A stretch of DNA of 64,000 nt from Limnomonas spitsbergensis (lineage: Eukaryota; Chlorophyta; Chlorophyceae; Chlamydomonadales): positions 2,625,001 through 2,689,000 of the forward strand of contig JAYJMM010000120.1 of NCBI GenBank assembly GCA_037349105.1. The letters run 5' to 3'. Positions 23,101 to 38,100 of the stretch are shown here, piece by piece. The translations under genes were made by a program, and so were the position numbers. Every line of letters begins with the position of its first letter. Position 1 is the stretch's first letter. Below the pieces are notes generated by a model, which was not told the origin of the DNA, made no database searches, and saw nothing but the letters and a program-made list of their open reading frames with translations.

Positions 23101-26100
23101 CCCAGGCCACACTTGTCCCTGTAGCCGCAACTGTTTGCCCCCAGGCCACACTTGTCCCTGTAGCCGCAACTGTTTGCCCTCAGGCCACACTTGTCCCTGT
23201 AGCCGCAACTGTTTGCCCCCAGGCCACACTTGTCCCTGTAGCCACAACTGTTTGCCCCCAGGCCACACTTGTCCCTGTAGCCGCAACTGTTTGCCCCCAG
23301 GCCACACTTGTCCCTGTAGCCGCAACTGTTTGCCCCCAGGCCACACTTGTCCCTGTAGCCGCAACTGTTTGCCCCCAGGCCACACTTGTCCCTGTAGCCG
23401 CAACTGTTTGCCCCCAGGCCACACTTGTCAATGTAGCCGCAACTGTTTGCCCCCAGGCCACACTTGTCCATGTAGCCGCAACTGTTTGCCCCCAGGCCAC
23501 ACTTGTCCCTGTAGCCGCAACTGTTTGCCCCCAGGCCACACTTGTCCCTGTAGCCACAACTGTTTGCCCCCAGGCCACACTTGTCCCTGTAGCCGCAACT
23601 GTTTGCCCCCAGGCCACACTTGTCCCTGTAGCCGCAACTGTTTGCCCCCAGGCCACACTTGTCCCTGTAGCCGCAACTGTTTGCCCCCAGGCCACACTTG
23701 TCTATGTAGCCGCAACTGTTTGCCCTCAGGCCACACTTGTCCCTGTAGCCGCAACAGTTTGCCCCCAGGCCACACTTGTCCCTGTAGCCGCAATTGTTTG
23801 CCCCCAGGCCACACTCGTCTCTGTAGCCGCAACTGTTTGCCCCCAGGCCACACTTGTCCCTGTAGCCGCAACTGTTTGCCCCCAGGCCACACTTGTCCCT
23901 GTAGCCGCAACTGTTTGCCCCCAGGCCACACTTGTCCCTGTAGCCGCAACTGTTTGCCCCCAGGCCACACTTGTCCCTGTAGCCACAACTGTTTGCCCCC
24001 AGGCCACACTTGTCCCTGTAGCCGCAACTGTTTGCCCCCAGGCCACACTTGTCCCTGTAGCCGCAACTGTTTGCCCCCAGGCCACACTTGTCCCTGTAGC
24101 CGCAACTGTTTGCCCCCAGGCCACACTTGTCCCTGTAGCCGCAACTGTTTGCCCCCAGGCCACACTTGTCAATGTAGCCGCAACTGTTTGCCCCCAGGCC
24201 ACACTTGTCCATGTAGCCGCAACTGTTTGCCCCCAGGCCACACTTGTCCATGTAGCCGCAACTGTTTGCCCCCAGGCCACACTTGTCCCTGTAGCCACAA
24301 CTGTTTGCCCCCAGGCCACACTTGTCCCTGTAGCCGCAACTGTTTGCCCCCAGGCCACACTTGTCCCTGTAGCCGCAACTGTTTGCCCCCAGGCCACACT
24401 TGTCCCTGTAGCCGCAACTGTTTGCCCCCAGGCCACACTTGTCTATGTAGCCGCAACTGTTTGCCCTCAGGCCACACTTGTCCCTGTAGCCGCAACTGTT
24501 TGCCCCCAGGCCACACTTGTCCCTGTAGCCGCAACTGTTTGCCCCCAGGCCACACTTGTCCCTGTAGCCGCAACTGTTTGCCCCCAGGCCACACTTGTCC
24601 CTGTAGCCGCAACTGTTTGCCCCCAGGCCACACTTGTCCCTGTAGCCGCAAATGTTTGCCCCCAGGCCACACTTGTCCCTGTAGCCGCAACTGTTTGCCC
24701 CCAGGCCACACTTGTCCCTGTAGCCGCAACTGTTTGCCCCCAGGCCACACTTGTCCCTGTAGCCGCAATTGTTTGCCCCCAGGCCACACTCGTCTCTGTA
24801 GCCGCAACTGTTTGCCCCCAGGCCACACTTGTCCCTGTAGCCGCAACTGTTTGCCCCCAGGCCACACTTGTCCCTGTAGCCGCAACTGTTTGCCCCCAGG
24901 CCACACTTGTCCCTGTAGCCGCAACTGTTTGCCCCCAGGCCACACTTGTCCCTGTAGCCACAACTGTTTGCCCCCAGGCCACACTTGTCCCTGTAGCCGC
25001 AACTGTTTGCCCCCAGGCCACACTTGTCCCTGTAGCCGCAACTGTTTGCCCCCAGGCCACAATTGTCCCTGTAGCCGCAACTGTTTGCCCCCAGGCCACA
25101 CTCGTCTCTGTAGCCGCAACTGTTTGCCCCCAGGCCACACTTGTCCCTGTAGCCGCAACTGTTTGCCCCCAGGCCACACTTGTCCCTGTAGCCGCAACTG
25201 TTTGCCCCCAGGCCACACTTGTCCCTGTAGCCACAACTGTTTGCCCCCAGGCCACACTTGTCCCTGTAGCCGCAACTGTTTGCCCCCAGGCCACACTTGT
25301 CCCTGTAGCCGCAACTGTTTGCCCTCAGGCCACACTTGTCCCTGTAGCCGCAACTGTTTGCCCCCAGGCCACACTTGTCCCTGTAGCCGCAACTGTTTGC
25401 CCTCAGGCCACACTTGTCCCTGTAGCCGCAACTGTTTGCCCCCAGGCCACACTTGTCCCTGTAGCCGCAACTGTTTGCCCCCAGGCCACACTTGTCCCTG
25501 TAGCCGCAATTGTTTGCCCCCAGGCCACACTCGTCTCTGTAGCCGCAACTGTTTGCCCCCAGGCCACACTTGTCCCTGTAGCCGCAACTGTTTGCCCCCA
25601 GGCCACACTTGTCCCTGTAGCCGCAACTGTTTGCCCCCAGGCCACACTTGTCCCTGTAGCCGCAACTGTTTGCCCCCAGGCCACACTTGTCCCTGTAGCC
25701 GCAACTGTTTGCCCCCAGGCCACACTTGTCCCTGTAGCCGCAACTGTTTGCCCTCAGGCCACACCTGTCCCTGTAGCCGCAACTGTTTGCCCCCAGGCCA
25801 CACTTGTCCCTGTAGCCGCAACTGTTTGCCCCCAGGCCACACTTGTCCCTGTAGCCGCAACTGTTTGCCCCCAGGCCACACTTGTCCCTGTAGCCGCAAC
25901 TGTTTGCCCCCAGGCCACACTTGTCCCTGTAGCCGCAACTGTTTGCCCCCAGGCCACACTTGTCCCTGTAGCCGCAACTGTTTGCCCCCAGGCCACACTT
26001 GTCCCTGTAGCCGCAACTGTTTGCCCCCAGGCCACACTTGTCCCTGTAGCCACAACTGTTTGCCCCTAGGCCACACTTGTCCCTGTAGCCGCAACTGTTT

Positions 26101-29100
26101 GCCCCCAGGCCACACTTGTCCCTGTAGCCGCAACTGTTTGCCCCCAGGCCACACTTGTCCCTGTAGCCGCAACAGTTTGCCCCCAGGCCACATTTGTCCC
26201 TGTAGCCACAACTGTTTGCCACCAGGGCACACTTGTCCCTGTAGCCGCAACTGTTTGCCCTCAGGCCACACTTGTCCCTGTAGCCGCAACTGTTTGCCCC
26301 CAGGCCACACTTGTCCCTGTAGCCGCAACTGTTTGCCCTCAGGCCACACTTGTCCCTGTAGCCGCAACTGTTTGCCCCCAGGCCACACTTGTCCCTGTAG
26401 CCGCAACTGTTTGCCCCCAGGCCACACTTGTCCCTGTAGCCGCAACTGTTTGCCCCCAGGCCACACTTGTCCCTGTAGCCGCAACTGTTTGCCCCCAGGC
26501 CACACTTGTCCCTGTAGCCACAACTGTTTGCCCCCAGGCCACACTTGTCCCTGTAGCCGCAACTGTTTGCCCCCAGGCCACACTTGTCCCTGTAGCCGCA
26601 ACTGTTTGCCCTCAGGCCACACTTGTCCCTGTAGCCGCAACTGTTTGCCCCCAGGCCACACTTGTCCCTGTAGCCGCAACTGTTTGCCCTCAGGCCACAC
26701 TTGTCCCTGTAGCCGCAACTGTTTGCCCCCAGGCCACACTTGTCCCTGTAGCCGCAACTGTTTGCCCCCAGGCCACACTTGTCCCTGTAGCCGCAATTGT
26801 TTGCCCCCAGGCCACACTCGTCTCTGTAGCCGCAACTGTTTGCCCCCAGGCCACACTTGTCCCTGTAGCCGCAACTGTTTGCCCCCAGGCCACACTTGTC
26901 CCTGTAGCCGCAACTGTTTGCCCCCAGGCCACACTTGTCCCTGTAGCCGCAACTGTTTGCCCCCAGGCCACACTTGTCCCTGTAGCCGCAACTGTTTGCC
27001 CCCAGGCCACACTTGTCCCTGTAGCCGCAACTGTTTGCCCTCAGGCCACACTTGTCCCTGTAGCCGCAACTGTTTGCCCCCAGGCCACACTTGTCCCTGT
27101 AGCCGCAACTGTTTGCCCCCAGGCCACACTTGTCCCTGTAGCCGCAACTGTTTGCCCCCAGGCCACACTTGTCCCTGTAGCCGCAACTGTTTGCCCCCAG
27201 GCCACACTTGTCCCTGTAGCCGCAACTGTTTGCCCCCAGGCCACACTTGTCCCTGTAGCCGCAACTGTTTGCCCCCAGGCCACACTTGTCCCTGTAGCCG
27301 CAACTGTTTGCCCCCAGGCCACACTTGTCCCTGTAGCCACAACTGTTTGCCCCTAGGCCACACTTGTCCCTGTAGCCGCAACTGTTTGCCCCCAGGCCAC
27401 ACTTGTCCCTGTAGCCGCAACTGTTTGCCCCCAGGCCACACTTGTCCCTGTAGCCGCAACAGTTTGCCCCCAGGCCACATTTGTCCCTGTAGCCACAACT
27501 GTTTGCCACCAGGGCACACTTGTCCCTGTAGCCGCAACTGTTTGCCCTCAGGCCACACTTGTCCCTGTAGCCGCAACTGTTTGCCCCCAGGCCACACTTG
27601 TCCCTGTAGCCGCAACTGTTTGCCCTCAGGCCACACTTGTCCCTGTAGCCGCAACTGTTTGCCCCCAGGCCACACTTGTCCCTGTAGCCGCAACTGTTTG
27701 CCCCCAGGCCACACTTGTCCCTGTAGCCACAACTGTTTGCCCCCAGGCCACACTTGTCCCTGTAGCCACAACTGTTTGCCCCCATGCCACACTTGTCCCT
27801 GTAGCCGCAACTGTTTGCCCCCAGGCCACATTTGTCCCTGTAGCCGCAACTGTTTGCCCCCAGGCCACACTTGTCCCTGTAGCCGCAACTGTTTGCCCCC
27901 AGGCCACACTTGTCCCTGTAGCCGCAACAGTTTGCCCCCAGGCCACATTTGTCCCTGTAGCCACAACTGTTTGCCCCCAGGCCACACTTGTCCCTGTAGC
28001 CACAACTGTTTGCCCCCAGGCCACATTTGTCCCTGTAGCCGCAACTGTTTGCCCCCAGGCCACACTTGTCCCTGTAGCCACAACTGTTTGCCCCCAGGCC
28101 ACACTTGTCCCTGTAGCCACAACTGTTTGCCCCCAGGCCACATTTGTCCCTGTAGCCGCAACTGTTTGCCCCCAGGCCACACTTGTCCCTGTAGCCACAA
28201 CTGTTTGCCCCCAGGCCACACTTGTCCCTGTAGCCACAACTGTTTGCCCCCAGGCCACATTTGTCCATGTAGCCACAACTGTTTGCCCCCAGGCCACACT
28301 TGTCCCTATAGCCACAACTGTTTGCCCCCAGGCCACACTTGTCCCTGTAGCCACAACTGTTTGCCCCCATGCCACACTTGTCCCTGTAGCCACAACTGTT
28401 TGCCCCCAGGCCACACTTGTCCCTGTAGCCACAACTGTTTGCCCCCAGGCCACACTTGTCCCTGTAGCCACAACTGTTTGCCCCCAGGCCACACTTGTCC
28501 CTGTAGCCGCACTATTTGCCCACAGGCCACACTTGTCCCTGTAGCCGCAACTGTTTGCCCCTAGGCCACACTTGTCCCTGTAGCCGCAACTGTTTGCCCC
28601 CAGGCCACACTTGTCCCTGTAGCCGCAACTGTTCGCCCCCAGGCCACACTTGTCCCTGTAGCCGCAACTGTTTGCCCCCAGGCCACATTTGTCCCTGTAG
28701 CCGCAACTGTTTGCCCCCAGGCCACACTTGTCCCTGTAGCCGCAACTGTTTGCCCCCAGGCCACACTTGTCCCTGTAGCCGCAACTGTTTGCCCCCAGGC
28801 CACACTTGTCCCTGTAGCCGCAACTGTTTGCCCCCAGGCCACATTTGTCCCTGTAGCCGCAACTGTTTGCCCCCAGGCCACATTTGTCCCTGTAGCCGCA
28901 ACTGTTTGCCCCCAGGCCACACTTGTCCCTGTAGCCGCAACTGTTTGCCCCCAGGCCACACTTGTCCCTGTAGCCGCAACTGTTTGCCCCCAGGCCACAC
29001 TTGTCCCTGTAGCCGCAACTGTTTGCCCCCAGGCCACATTTGTCCCTGTAGCCGCAACTGTTTGCCCCCAGGCCACATTTGTCCCTGTAGCCGCAACTGT

Positions 29101-32100
29101 TTGCCCCCAGGCCACATTTGTCCCTGTAGCCACAACTGTTTGCCCTCAGGCCACACTGGTCCCTGTAGCCGCAACTGTTTGCCCCCAGGCCACACTTGTC
29201 CCTGTAGCCGCAACTGTTTCCCCCAGGCCACACTTGTCCCTGTAGCCGCAACTGTTTGCCCCCAGGCCACACTTGTCCCTGTAGCCACAACTGTTTGCCC
29301 CCAGGCCACACTTGTCCCTGCAGCTACAACTGTTTGCCCCCATGCCACACTTGTCCCTGTAGCCACAACTGTTTGCCCCCAGGCCACACTTGTCCCTGTA
29401 GCCACAACTGTTTGCCCCCAGGCCACACTTGTCCCTGTAGCCACAACTGTTTGCCCCCATGCCACATTTGTCCCTGTAGCCGCAACTGTTTGCCCCCAGG
29501 CCACACTTGTCCCTGTAGCCACAACTGTTTGCCCCCAGGCCAAACTTGTCCCTGTAGCCACAACTGTTTGCCCCCAGGCCACATTTGTCCATGTAGCCAC
29601 AACTGTTTGCCCCCAGGCCACACTTGTCCCTGTAGCCACAACTGTTTGCCCCCAGGCCACACTTGTCCCTGTAGCCACAACTGTTTGCCCCCATGCCACA
29701 CTTGTCCCTGTAGCCACAACTGTTTGCCCCCAGGCCACACTTGTCCCTGTAGCCACAACTGTTTGCCCCCAGGCCACACTTGTCCCTGTAGCCACAACTG
29801 TTTGCCCCCAGGCCACACTTGTCCCTGTAGCCGCAACTGTTTGCCCCCAGGCCACATTTGTCCCTGTAGCCACAACTGTTTGCCCCCAGGCCACATTTGT
29901 CCCTGTAGCCGCAACTGTTTGCCCCCAGGCCACACTTGTCCCTGTAGCCGCAACTGTTTGCCCCCAGGCCACACTTGTCCCTGTAGCCGCAACTGTTTGC
30001 CCCCAGGCCACATTTGTCCCTGTAGCCACAACTGTTTGCCCCCAGGCCACATATGTCCCTGTAGCCGCAACTGTTTGCCCCCAGGCCACACTTGTCCCTG
30101 TAGCCGCAACTGTTTGCCCCCAGGCCACATTTGTCCCTGTAGCCGCAACTGTTTGCCCCCAGGCCACACTTGTCCCTGTAGCCGCAACTGTTTGCCCCCA
30201 GGCCACACTTGTCCCTGTAGCCGCAACTGTTTGCCCCCAGGCCACACTTGTCCCTGTAGCCACAACTGTTTGCCCCCAGGCCACACTTGTCCCTGTAGCC
30301 GCAACTGTTTGCCCCCAGGCCACATTTGTCCCTGTAGCCGCAACTGTTTGCCCCCAGGCCACATTTGTCCCTGTAGCCGCAACAGTTTGCCCCCAGGCCA
30401 CATTTGTCCCTGTAGCCGCAACTGTTTGCCCTCAGGCCACACTTGTCCCTATAGCCGCAACTGTTTGCCCCCAGGCCACACTTGTCCCTGTAGCCGCAAC
30501 TGTTTGCCCCCAGGCCACACTTGTCCCTGTAGCCGCAACTGTTTGCCCCCAGGCCACACAAGTCCCTGTAGCCGCAACTGTTTGCCCCCAGGCCACACTT
30601 GTCCCTGTAGCCGCAACTGTTTGCCCCCAGGCCACACTTGTCCCTGTAGCCGCAACTGTTTGCCCCCAGGCCACACTTGTCCCTGTAGCCGCAACTGTTT
30701 GCCCCCAGGCCACACTTGTCCCTGTAGCCGCAACTGTTTGCCCCCAGGCCACACTTGTCCCTGTAGCCGCAACTGTTTGCCCCCAGGCCACATTTGTCCC
30801 TGTAGCCACAACTGTTTGCCCCCAGGCCACACTTGTCCCTGTAGCCGCAACTGTTTGCCCCCAGGCCACATTTGTCCCTGTAGCCACAACTGTTTGCCCC
30901 CAGGCCACACTTGTCCCTGTAGCCACAACTGTTTGCCCCCAGGCCACACTTGTCCCTGTAGCCGCAACTGTTTGCCCCCAGGCCACACTTGTCCCTGTAG
31001 CCGCAACTGTTTGCCCCCAGGCCACACTTGTCCCTGTAGCCGCAACTGTTTGCCCCCAGGCCACACTTGTCCCTGTAGCCGCAACTGTTTGCCCCCAGGC
31101 CACACTTGTCCCTGTAGCCGCAACTGTTTGCCCCCAGGCCACACTTGTCCCTGTAGCCGCAACTGTTTGCCCCCAGGCCACACTTGTCCCTGTAGCCGCA
31201 ACTGTTTGCCCCCAGGCCACACTTGTCCCTGTAGCCGCAACTGTTTGCCCCCAGGCCACACTTGTCCCTGTAGCCGCAACTGTTTGCCCCCAGGCCACAC
31301 TTGTCCCTGTAGCCGCAACTGTTTGCCCCCAGGCCACACTTGTCCCTGTAGCCACAACTGTTTGCCCCCAGGCCACACTTGTCCCTGTAGCCGCAACTGT
31401 TTGCCCCCAGGCCACATTTGTCCCTGTAGCCGCAACTGTTTGCCCCCAGGCCACATTTGTCCCTGTAGCCGCAACAGTTTGCCCCCAGGCCACATTTGTC
31501 CCTGTAGCCGCAACTGTTTGCCCTCAGGCCACACTTGTCCCTATAGCCGCAACTGTTTGCCCCCAGGCCACACTTGTCCCTGTAGCCGCAACTGTTTGCC
31601 CCCAGGCCACACTTGTCCCTGTAGCCGCAACTGTTTGCCCCCAGGCCACACTTGTCCCTGTAGCCGCAACTGTTTGCCCCCAGGCCACACTTGTCCCTGT
31701 AGCCGCAACTGTTTGCCCCCAGGCCACACTTGTCCCTGTAGCCGCAACTGTTTGCCCCCAGGCCACACTTGTCCCTGTAGCCGCAACTGTTTGCCCCCAG
31801 GCCACACTTGTCCCTGTAGCCGCAACTGTTTGCCCCCAGGCCACACTTGTCCCTGTAGCCGCAACTGTTTGCCCCCAGGCCACACTTGTCCCTGTAGCCG
31901 CAACTGTTTGCCCCCAGGCCACACTTGTCCCTGTAGCCGCAACTGTTTGCCCCCAGGCCACACTTGTCCCTGTAGCCGCAACTGTTTGCCCCCAGGCCAC
32001 ATTTGTCCCTGTAGCCGCAACTGTTTGCCCCCAGGCCACATTTGTCCCTGTAGCCGCAACTGTTTGCCCCCAGGCCACACTTGTCCCTGTAGCCGCAACT

Positions 32101-35100
32101 GTTTGCCCCCAGGCCACACTTGTCCCTGTAGCCGCAACTGTTTGCCCCCAGGCCACACTTGTCCCTGTAGCCGCAACTGTTTGCCCCCAGGCCACATTTG
32201 TCCCTGTAGCCGCAACTGTTTGCCCCCAGGCCACATTTGTCCCTGTAGCCGCAACTGTTTGCCCCCAGGCCACATTTGTCCCTGTAGCCACAACTGTTTG
32301 CCCTCAGGCCACACTGGTCCCTGTAGCCGCAACTGTTTGCCCCCAGGCCACACTTGTCCCTGTAGCCGCAACTGTTTCCCCCAGGCCACACTTGTCCCTG
32401 TAGCCGCAACTGTTTGCCCCCAGGCCACACTTGTCCCTGTAGCCACAACTGTTTGCCCCCAGGCCACACTTGTCCCTGCAGCTACAACTGTTTGCCCCCA
32501 TGCCACACTTGTCCCTGTAGCCACAACTGTTTGCCCCCAGGCCACACTTGTCCCTGTAGCCACAACTGTTTGCCCCCAGGCCACACTTGTCCCTGTAGCC
32601 ACAACTGTTTGCCCCCATGCCACATTTGTCCCTGTAGCCGCAACTGTTTGCCCCCAGGCCACACTTGTCCCTGTAGCCACAACTGTTTGCCCCCAGGCCA
32701 CACTTGTCCCTGTAGCCACAACTGTTTGCCCCCAGGCCACATTTGTCCATGTAGCCACAACTGTTTGCCCCCAGGCCACACTTGTCCCTGTAGCCACAAC
32801 TGTTTGCCCCCAGGCCACACTTGTCCCTGTAGCCACAACTGTTTGCCCCCATGCCACACTTGTCCCTGTAGCCACAACTGTTTGCCCCCAGGCCACACTT
32901 GTCCCTGTAGCCACAACTGTTTGCCCCCAGGCCACACTTGTCCCTGTAGCCACAACTGTTTGCCCCCAGGCCACACTTGTCCCTGTAGCCGCAACTGTTT
33001 GCCCCCAGGCCACATTTGTCCCTGTAGCCACAACTGTTTGCCCCCAGGCCACATTTGTCCCTGTAGCCGCAACTGTTTGCCCCCAGGCCACACTTGTCCC
33101 TGTAGCCGCAACTGTTTGCCCCCAGGCCACACTTGTCCCTGTAGCCGCAACTGTTTGCCCCCAGGCCACATTTGTCCCTGTAGCCACAACTGTTTGCCCC
33201 CAGGCCACATATGTCCCTGTAGCCGCAACTGTTTGCCCCCAGGCCACACTTGTCCCTGTAGCCGCAACTGTTTGCCCCCAGGCCACATTTGTCCCTGTAG
33301 CCGCAACTGTTTGCCCCCAGGCCACACTTGTCCCTGTAGCCGCAACTGTTTGCCCCCAGGCCACACTTGTCCCTGTAGCCGCAACTGTTTGCCCCCAGGC
33401 CACACTTGTCCCTGTAGCCACAACTGTTTGCCCCCAGGCCACACTTGTCCCTGTAGCCGCAACTGTTTGCCCCCAGGCCACATTTGTCCCTGTAGCCGCA
33501 ACTGTTTGCCCCCAGGCCACATTTGTCCCTGTAGCCGCAACAGTTTGCCCCCAGGCCACATTTGTCCCTGTAGCCGCAACTGTTTGCCCTCAGGCCACAC
33601 TTGTCCCTATAGCCGCAACTGTTTGCCCCCAGGCCACACTTGTCCCTGTAGCCGCAACTGTTTGCCCCCAGGCCACACTTGTCCCTGTAGCCGCAACTAT
33701 TTGCCCCCAGGCCACACAAGTCCCTGTAGCCGCAACTGTTTGCCCCCAGGCCACACTTGTCCCTGTAGCCGCAACTGTTTGCCCCCAGGCCACACTTGTC
33801 CCTGTAGCCGCAACTGTTTGCCCCCAGGCCACACTTGTCCCTGTAGCCGCAACTGTTTGCCCCCAGGCCACACTTGTCCCTGTAGCCGCAACTGTTTGCC
33901 CCCAGGCCACACTTGTCCCTGTAGCCGCAACTGTTTGCCCCCAGGCCACACTTGTCCCTGTAGCCGCAACTGTTTGCCCCCAGGCCACATTTGTCCCTGT
34001 AGCCACAACTGTTTGCCCCCAGGCCACATATGTCCCTGTAGCCGCAACTGTTTGCCCCCAGGCCACACTTGTCCCTGTAGCCGCAACTGTTTGCCCCCAG
34101 GCCACATTTGTCCCTGTAGCCGCAACTGTTTGCCCCCAGGCCACACTTGTCCCTGTAGCCGCAACTGTTTGCCCCCAGGCCACACTTGTCCCTGTAGCCG
34201 CAACTGTTTGCCCCCAGGCCACACTTGTCCCTGTAGCCACAACTGTTTGCCCCCAGGCCACACTTGTCCCTGTAGCCGCAACTGTTTGCCCCCAGGCCAC
34301 ATTTGTCCCTGTAGCCGCAACTGTTTGCCCCCAGGCCACATTTGTCCCTGTAGCCGCAACAGTTTGCCCCCAGGCCACATTTGTCCCTGTAGCCGCAACT
34401 GTTTGCCCTCAGGCCACACTTGTCCCTATAGCCGCAACTGTTTGCCCCCAGGCCACACTTGTCCCTGTAGCCGCAACTGTTTGCCCCCAGGCCACACTTG
34501 TCCCTGTAGCCGCAACTATTTGCCCCCAGGCCACACAAGTCCCTGTAGCCGCAACTGTTTGCCCCCAGGCCACACTTGTCCCTGTAGCCGCAACTGTTTG
34601 CCCCCAGGCCACACTTGTCCCTGTAGCCGCAACTGTTTGCCCCCAGGCCACACTTGTCCCTGTAGCCGCAACTGTTTGCCCCCAGGCCACACTTGTCCCT
34701 GTAGCCGCAACTGTTTGCCCCCAGGCCACACTTGTCCCTGTAGCCGCAACTGTTTGCCCCCAGGCCACATTTGTCCCTGTAGCCACAACTGTTTGCCCCC
34801 AGGCCACACTTGTCCCTGTAGCCGCAACTGTTTGCCCCCAGGCCACATTTGTCCCTGTAGCCACAACTGTTTGCCCCCAGGCCACACTTGTCCCTGTAGC
34901 CACAACTGTTTGCCCCCAGGCCACACTTGTCCCTGTAGCCGCAACTGTTTGCCCCCAGGCCACACTTGTCCCTGTAGCCGCAACTGTTTGCCCCCAGGCC
35001 ACACTTGTCCCTGTAGCCGCAACTGTTTGCCCCCAGGCCACACTTGTCCCTGTAGCCGCAACTGTTTGCCCCCAGGCCACATTTGTCCCTGTAGCCGCAA

Positions 35101-38100
35101 CTGTTTGCCCCCAGGCCACACTTGTCCCTGTAGCCGCAACTGTTTGCCCCCAGGCCACATTTGTCCCTGTAGCCGCAACTGTTTGCCCCCAGGCCACACT
35201 TGTCCCTGTAGCCGCAACTGTTTGCCCCCAGGCCACACTTGTCCCTGTAGCCGCAACTGTTTGCCCCCAGGCCACACTTGTCCCTGTAGCCGCAACTGTT
35301 TGCCCCCAGGCCACATTTGTCCCTGTAGCCGCAACTGTTTGCCCCCAGGCCACATTTGTCCCTGTAGCCGCAACTGTTTGCCCCCAGGCCACATTTGTCC
35401 CTGTAGCCACAACTGTTTGCCCTCAGGCCACACTGGTCCCTGTAGCCGCAACTGTTTGCCCCCAGGCCACACTTGTCCCTGTAGCCGCAACTGTTTCCCC
35501 CAGGCCACACTTGTCCCTGTAGCCGCAACTGTTTGCCCCCAGGCCACATTTGTCCCTGTAGCCGCAACAGTTTGCCCCCAGGCCACATTTGTCCCTGTAG
35601 CCGCAACTGTTTGCCCTCAGGCCACACTTGTCCCTATAGCCGCAACTGTTTGCCCCCAGGCCACACTTGTCCCTGTAGCCGCAACTGTTTGCCCCCAGGC
35701 CACACTTGTCCCTGTAGCCGCAACTATTTGCCCCCAGGCCACACAAGTCCCTGTAGCCGCAACTGTTTGCCCCCAGGCCACACTTGTCCCTGTAGCCGCA
35801 ACTGTTTGCCCCCAGGCCACACTTGTCCCTGTAGCCGCAACTGTTTGCCCCCAGGCCACACTTGTCCCTGTAGCCGCAACTGTTTGCCCCCAGGCCACAC
35901 TTGTCCCTGTAGCCGCAACTGTTTGCCCCCAGGCCACACTTGTCCCTGTAGCCGCAACTGTTTGCCCCCAGGCCACATTTGTCCCTGTAGCCACAACTGT
36001 TTGCCCCCAGGCCACACTTGTCCCTGTAGCCGCAACTGTTTGCCCCCAGGCCACATTTGTCCCTGTAGCCACAACTGTTTGCCCCCAGGCCACACTTGTC
36101 CCTGTAGCCACAACTGTTTGCCCCCAGGCCACACTTGTCCCTGTAGCCGCAACTGTTTGCCCCCAGGCCACACTTGTCCCTGTAGCCGCAACTGTTTGCC
36201 CCCAGGCCACACTTGTCCCTGTAGCCGCAACTGTTTGCCCCCAGGCCACACTTGTCCCTGTAGCCGCAACTGTTTGCCCCCAGGCCACATTTGTCCCTGT
36301 AGCCGCAACTGTTTGCCCCCAGGCCACACTTGTCCCTGTAGCCGCAACTGTTTGCCCCCAGGCCACATTTGTCCCTGTAGCCGCAACTGTTTGCCCCCAG
36401 GCCACACTTGTCCCTGTAGCCGCAACTGTTTGCCCCCAGGCCACACTTGTCCCTGTAGCCACAACTGTTTGCCCCCAGGCCACACTTGTCCCTGTAGCCG
36501 CAACTGTTTGCCCCCAGGCCACACTTGTCCCTGTAGCCGCAACTGTTTGCCCCCAGGCCACACTTGTCCCTGTAGCCGCAACTGTTTGCCCCCAGGCCAC
36601 ACTTGTCCCTGTAGCCGCAACTGTTTGCCCCCAGGCCACATTTGTCCCTGTAGCCGCAACTGTTTGCCCCCAGGCCACACTTGTCCCTGTAGCCGCAACT
36701 GTTTGCCCCCAGGCCACACTTGTCCCTGTAGCCACAACTGTTTGCCCCCAGGCCACACTTGTCCCTGTAGCCGCAACTGTTTGCCCCCAGGCCACATTTG
36801 TCCCTGTAGCCGCAACTGTTTGCCCCCAGGCCACATTTGTCCCTGTAGCCGCAACAGTTTGCCCCCAGGCCACATTTGTCCCTGTAGCCGCAACTGTTTG
36901 CCCTCAGGCCACACTTGTCCCTATAGCCGCAACTGTTTGCCCCCAGGCCACACTTGTCCCTGTAGCCGCAACTGTTTGCCCCCAGGCCACACTTGTCCCT
37001 GTAGCCGCAACTGTTTGCCCCCAGGCCACACTTGTCCCTGTAGCCGCAACTGTTTGCCCCCAGGCCACACTTGTCCCTGTAGCCGCAACTGTTTGCCCCC
37101 AGGCCACACTTGTCCCTGTAGCCGCAACTGTTTGCCCCCAGGCCACACTTGTCCCTGTAGCCGCAACTGTTTGCCCCCAGGCCACACTTGTCCCTGTAGC
37201 CGCAACTGTTTGCCCCCAGGCCACACTTGTCCCTGTAGCCGCAACTGTTTGCCCCCAGGCCACATTTGTCCCTGTAGCCACAACTGTTTGCCCCCAGGCC
37301 ACACTTGTCCCTGTAGCCGCAACTGTTTGCCCCCAGGCCACATTTGTCCCTGTAGCCACAACTGTTTGCCCCCAGGCCACACTTGTCCCTGTAGCCACAA
37401 CTGTTTGCCCCCAGGCCACACTTGTCCCTGTAGCCGCAACTGTTTGCCCCCAGGCCACACTTGTCCCTGTAGCCGCAACTGTTTGCCCCCAGGCCACACT
37501 TGTCCCTGTAGCCGCAACTGTTTGCCCCCAGGCCACACTTGTCCCTGTAGCCGCAACTGTTTGCCCCCAGGCCACACTTGTCCCTGTAGCCGCAACTGTT
37601 TGCCCCCAGGCCACACTTGTCCCTGTAGCCGCAACTGTTTGCCCCCAGGCCACACTTGTCCCTGTAGCCGCAACTGTTTGCCCCCAGGCCACACTTGTCC
37701 CTGTAGCCGCAACTGTTTGCCCCCAGGCCACACTTGTCCCTGTAGCCGCAACTGTTTGCCCCCAGGCCACACTTGTCCCTGTAGCCGCAACTGTCTGCCC
37801 CCAGGCCACACTTGTCCCTGTAGCCGCAACTGTTTGCCCCCAGGCCACACTTGTCCCTGTAGCCGCAACTGTTTGCCCCCAGGCCACACTTGTCCCTGTA
37901 GCCGCAACTGTTTGCCCCCAGGCCACACTTGTCCCTGTAGCCGCAACTGTTTGCCCCCAGGCCACATTTGTCCCTGTAGCCACAACTGTTTGCCCCCAGG
38001 CCACACTTGTCCCTGTAGCCGCAACTGTTTGCCCCCAGGCCACATTTGTCCCTGTAGCCACAACTGTTTGCCCCCAGGCCACACTTGTCCCTGTAGCCAC

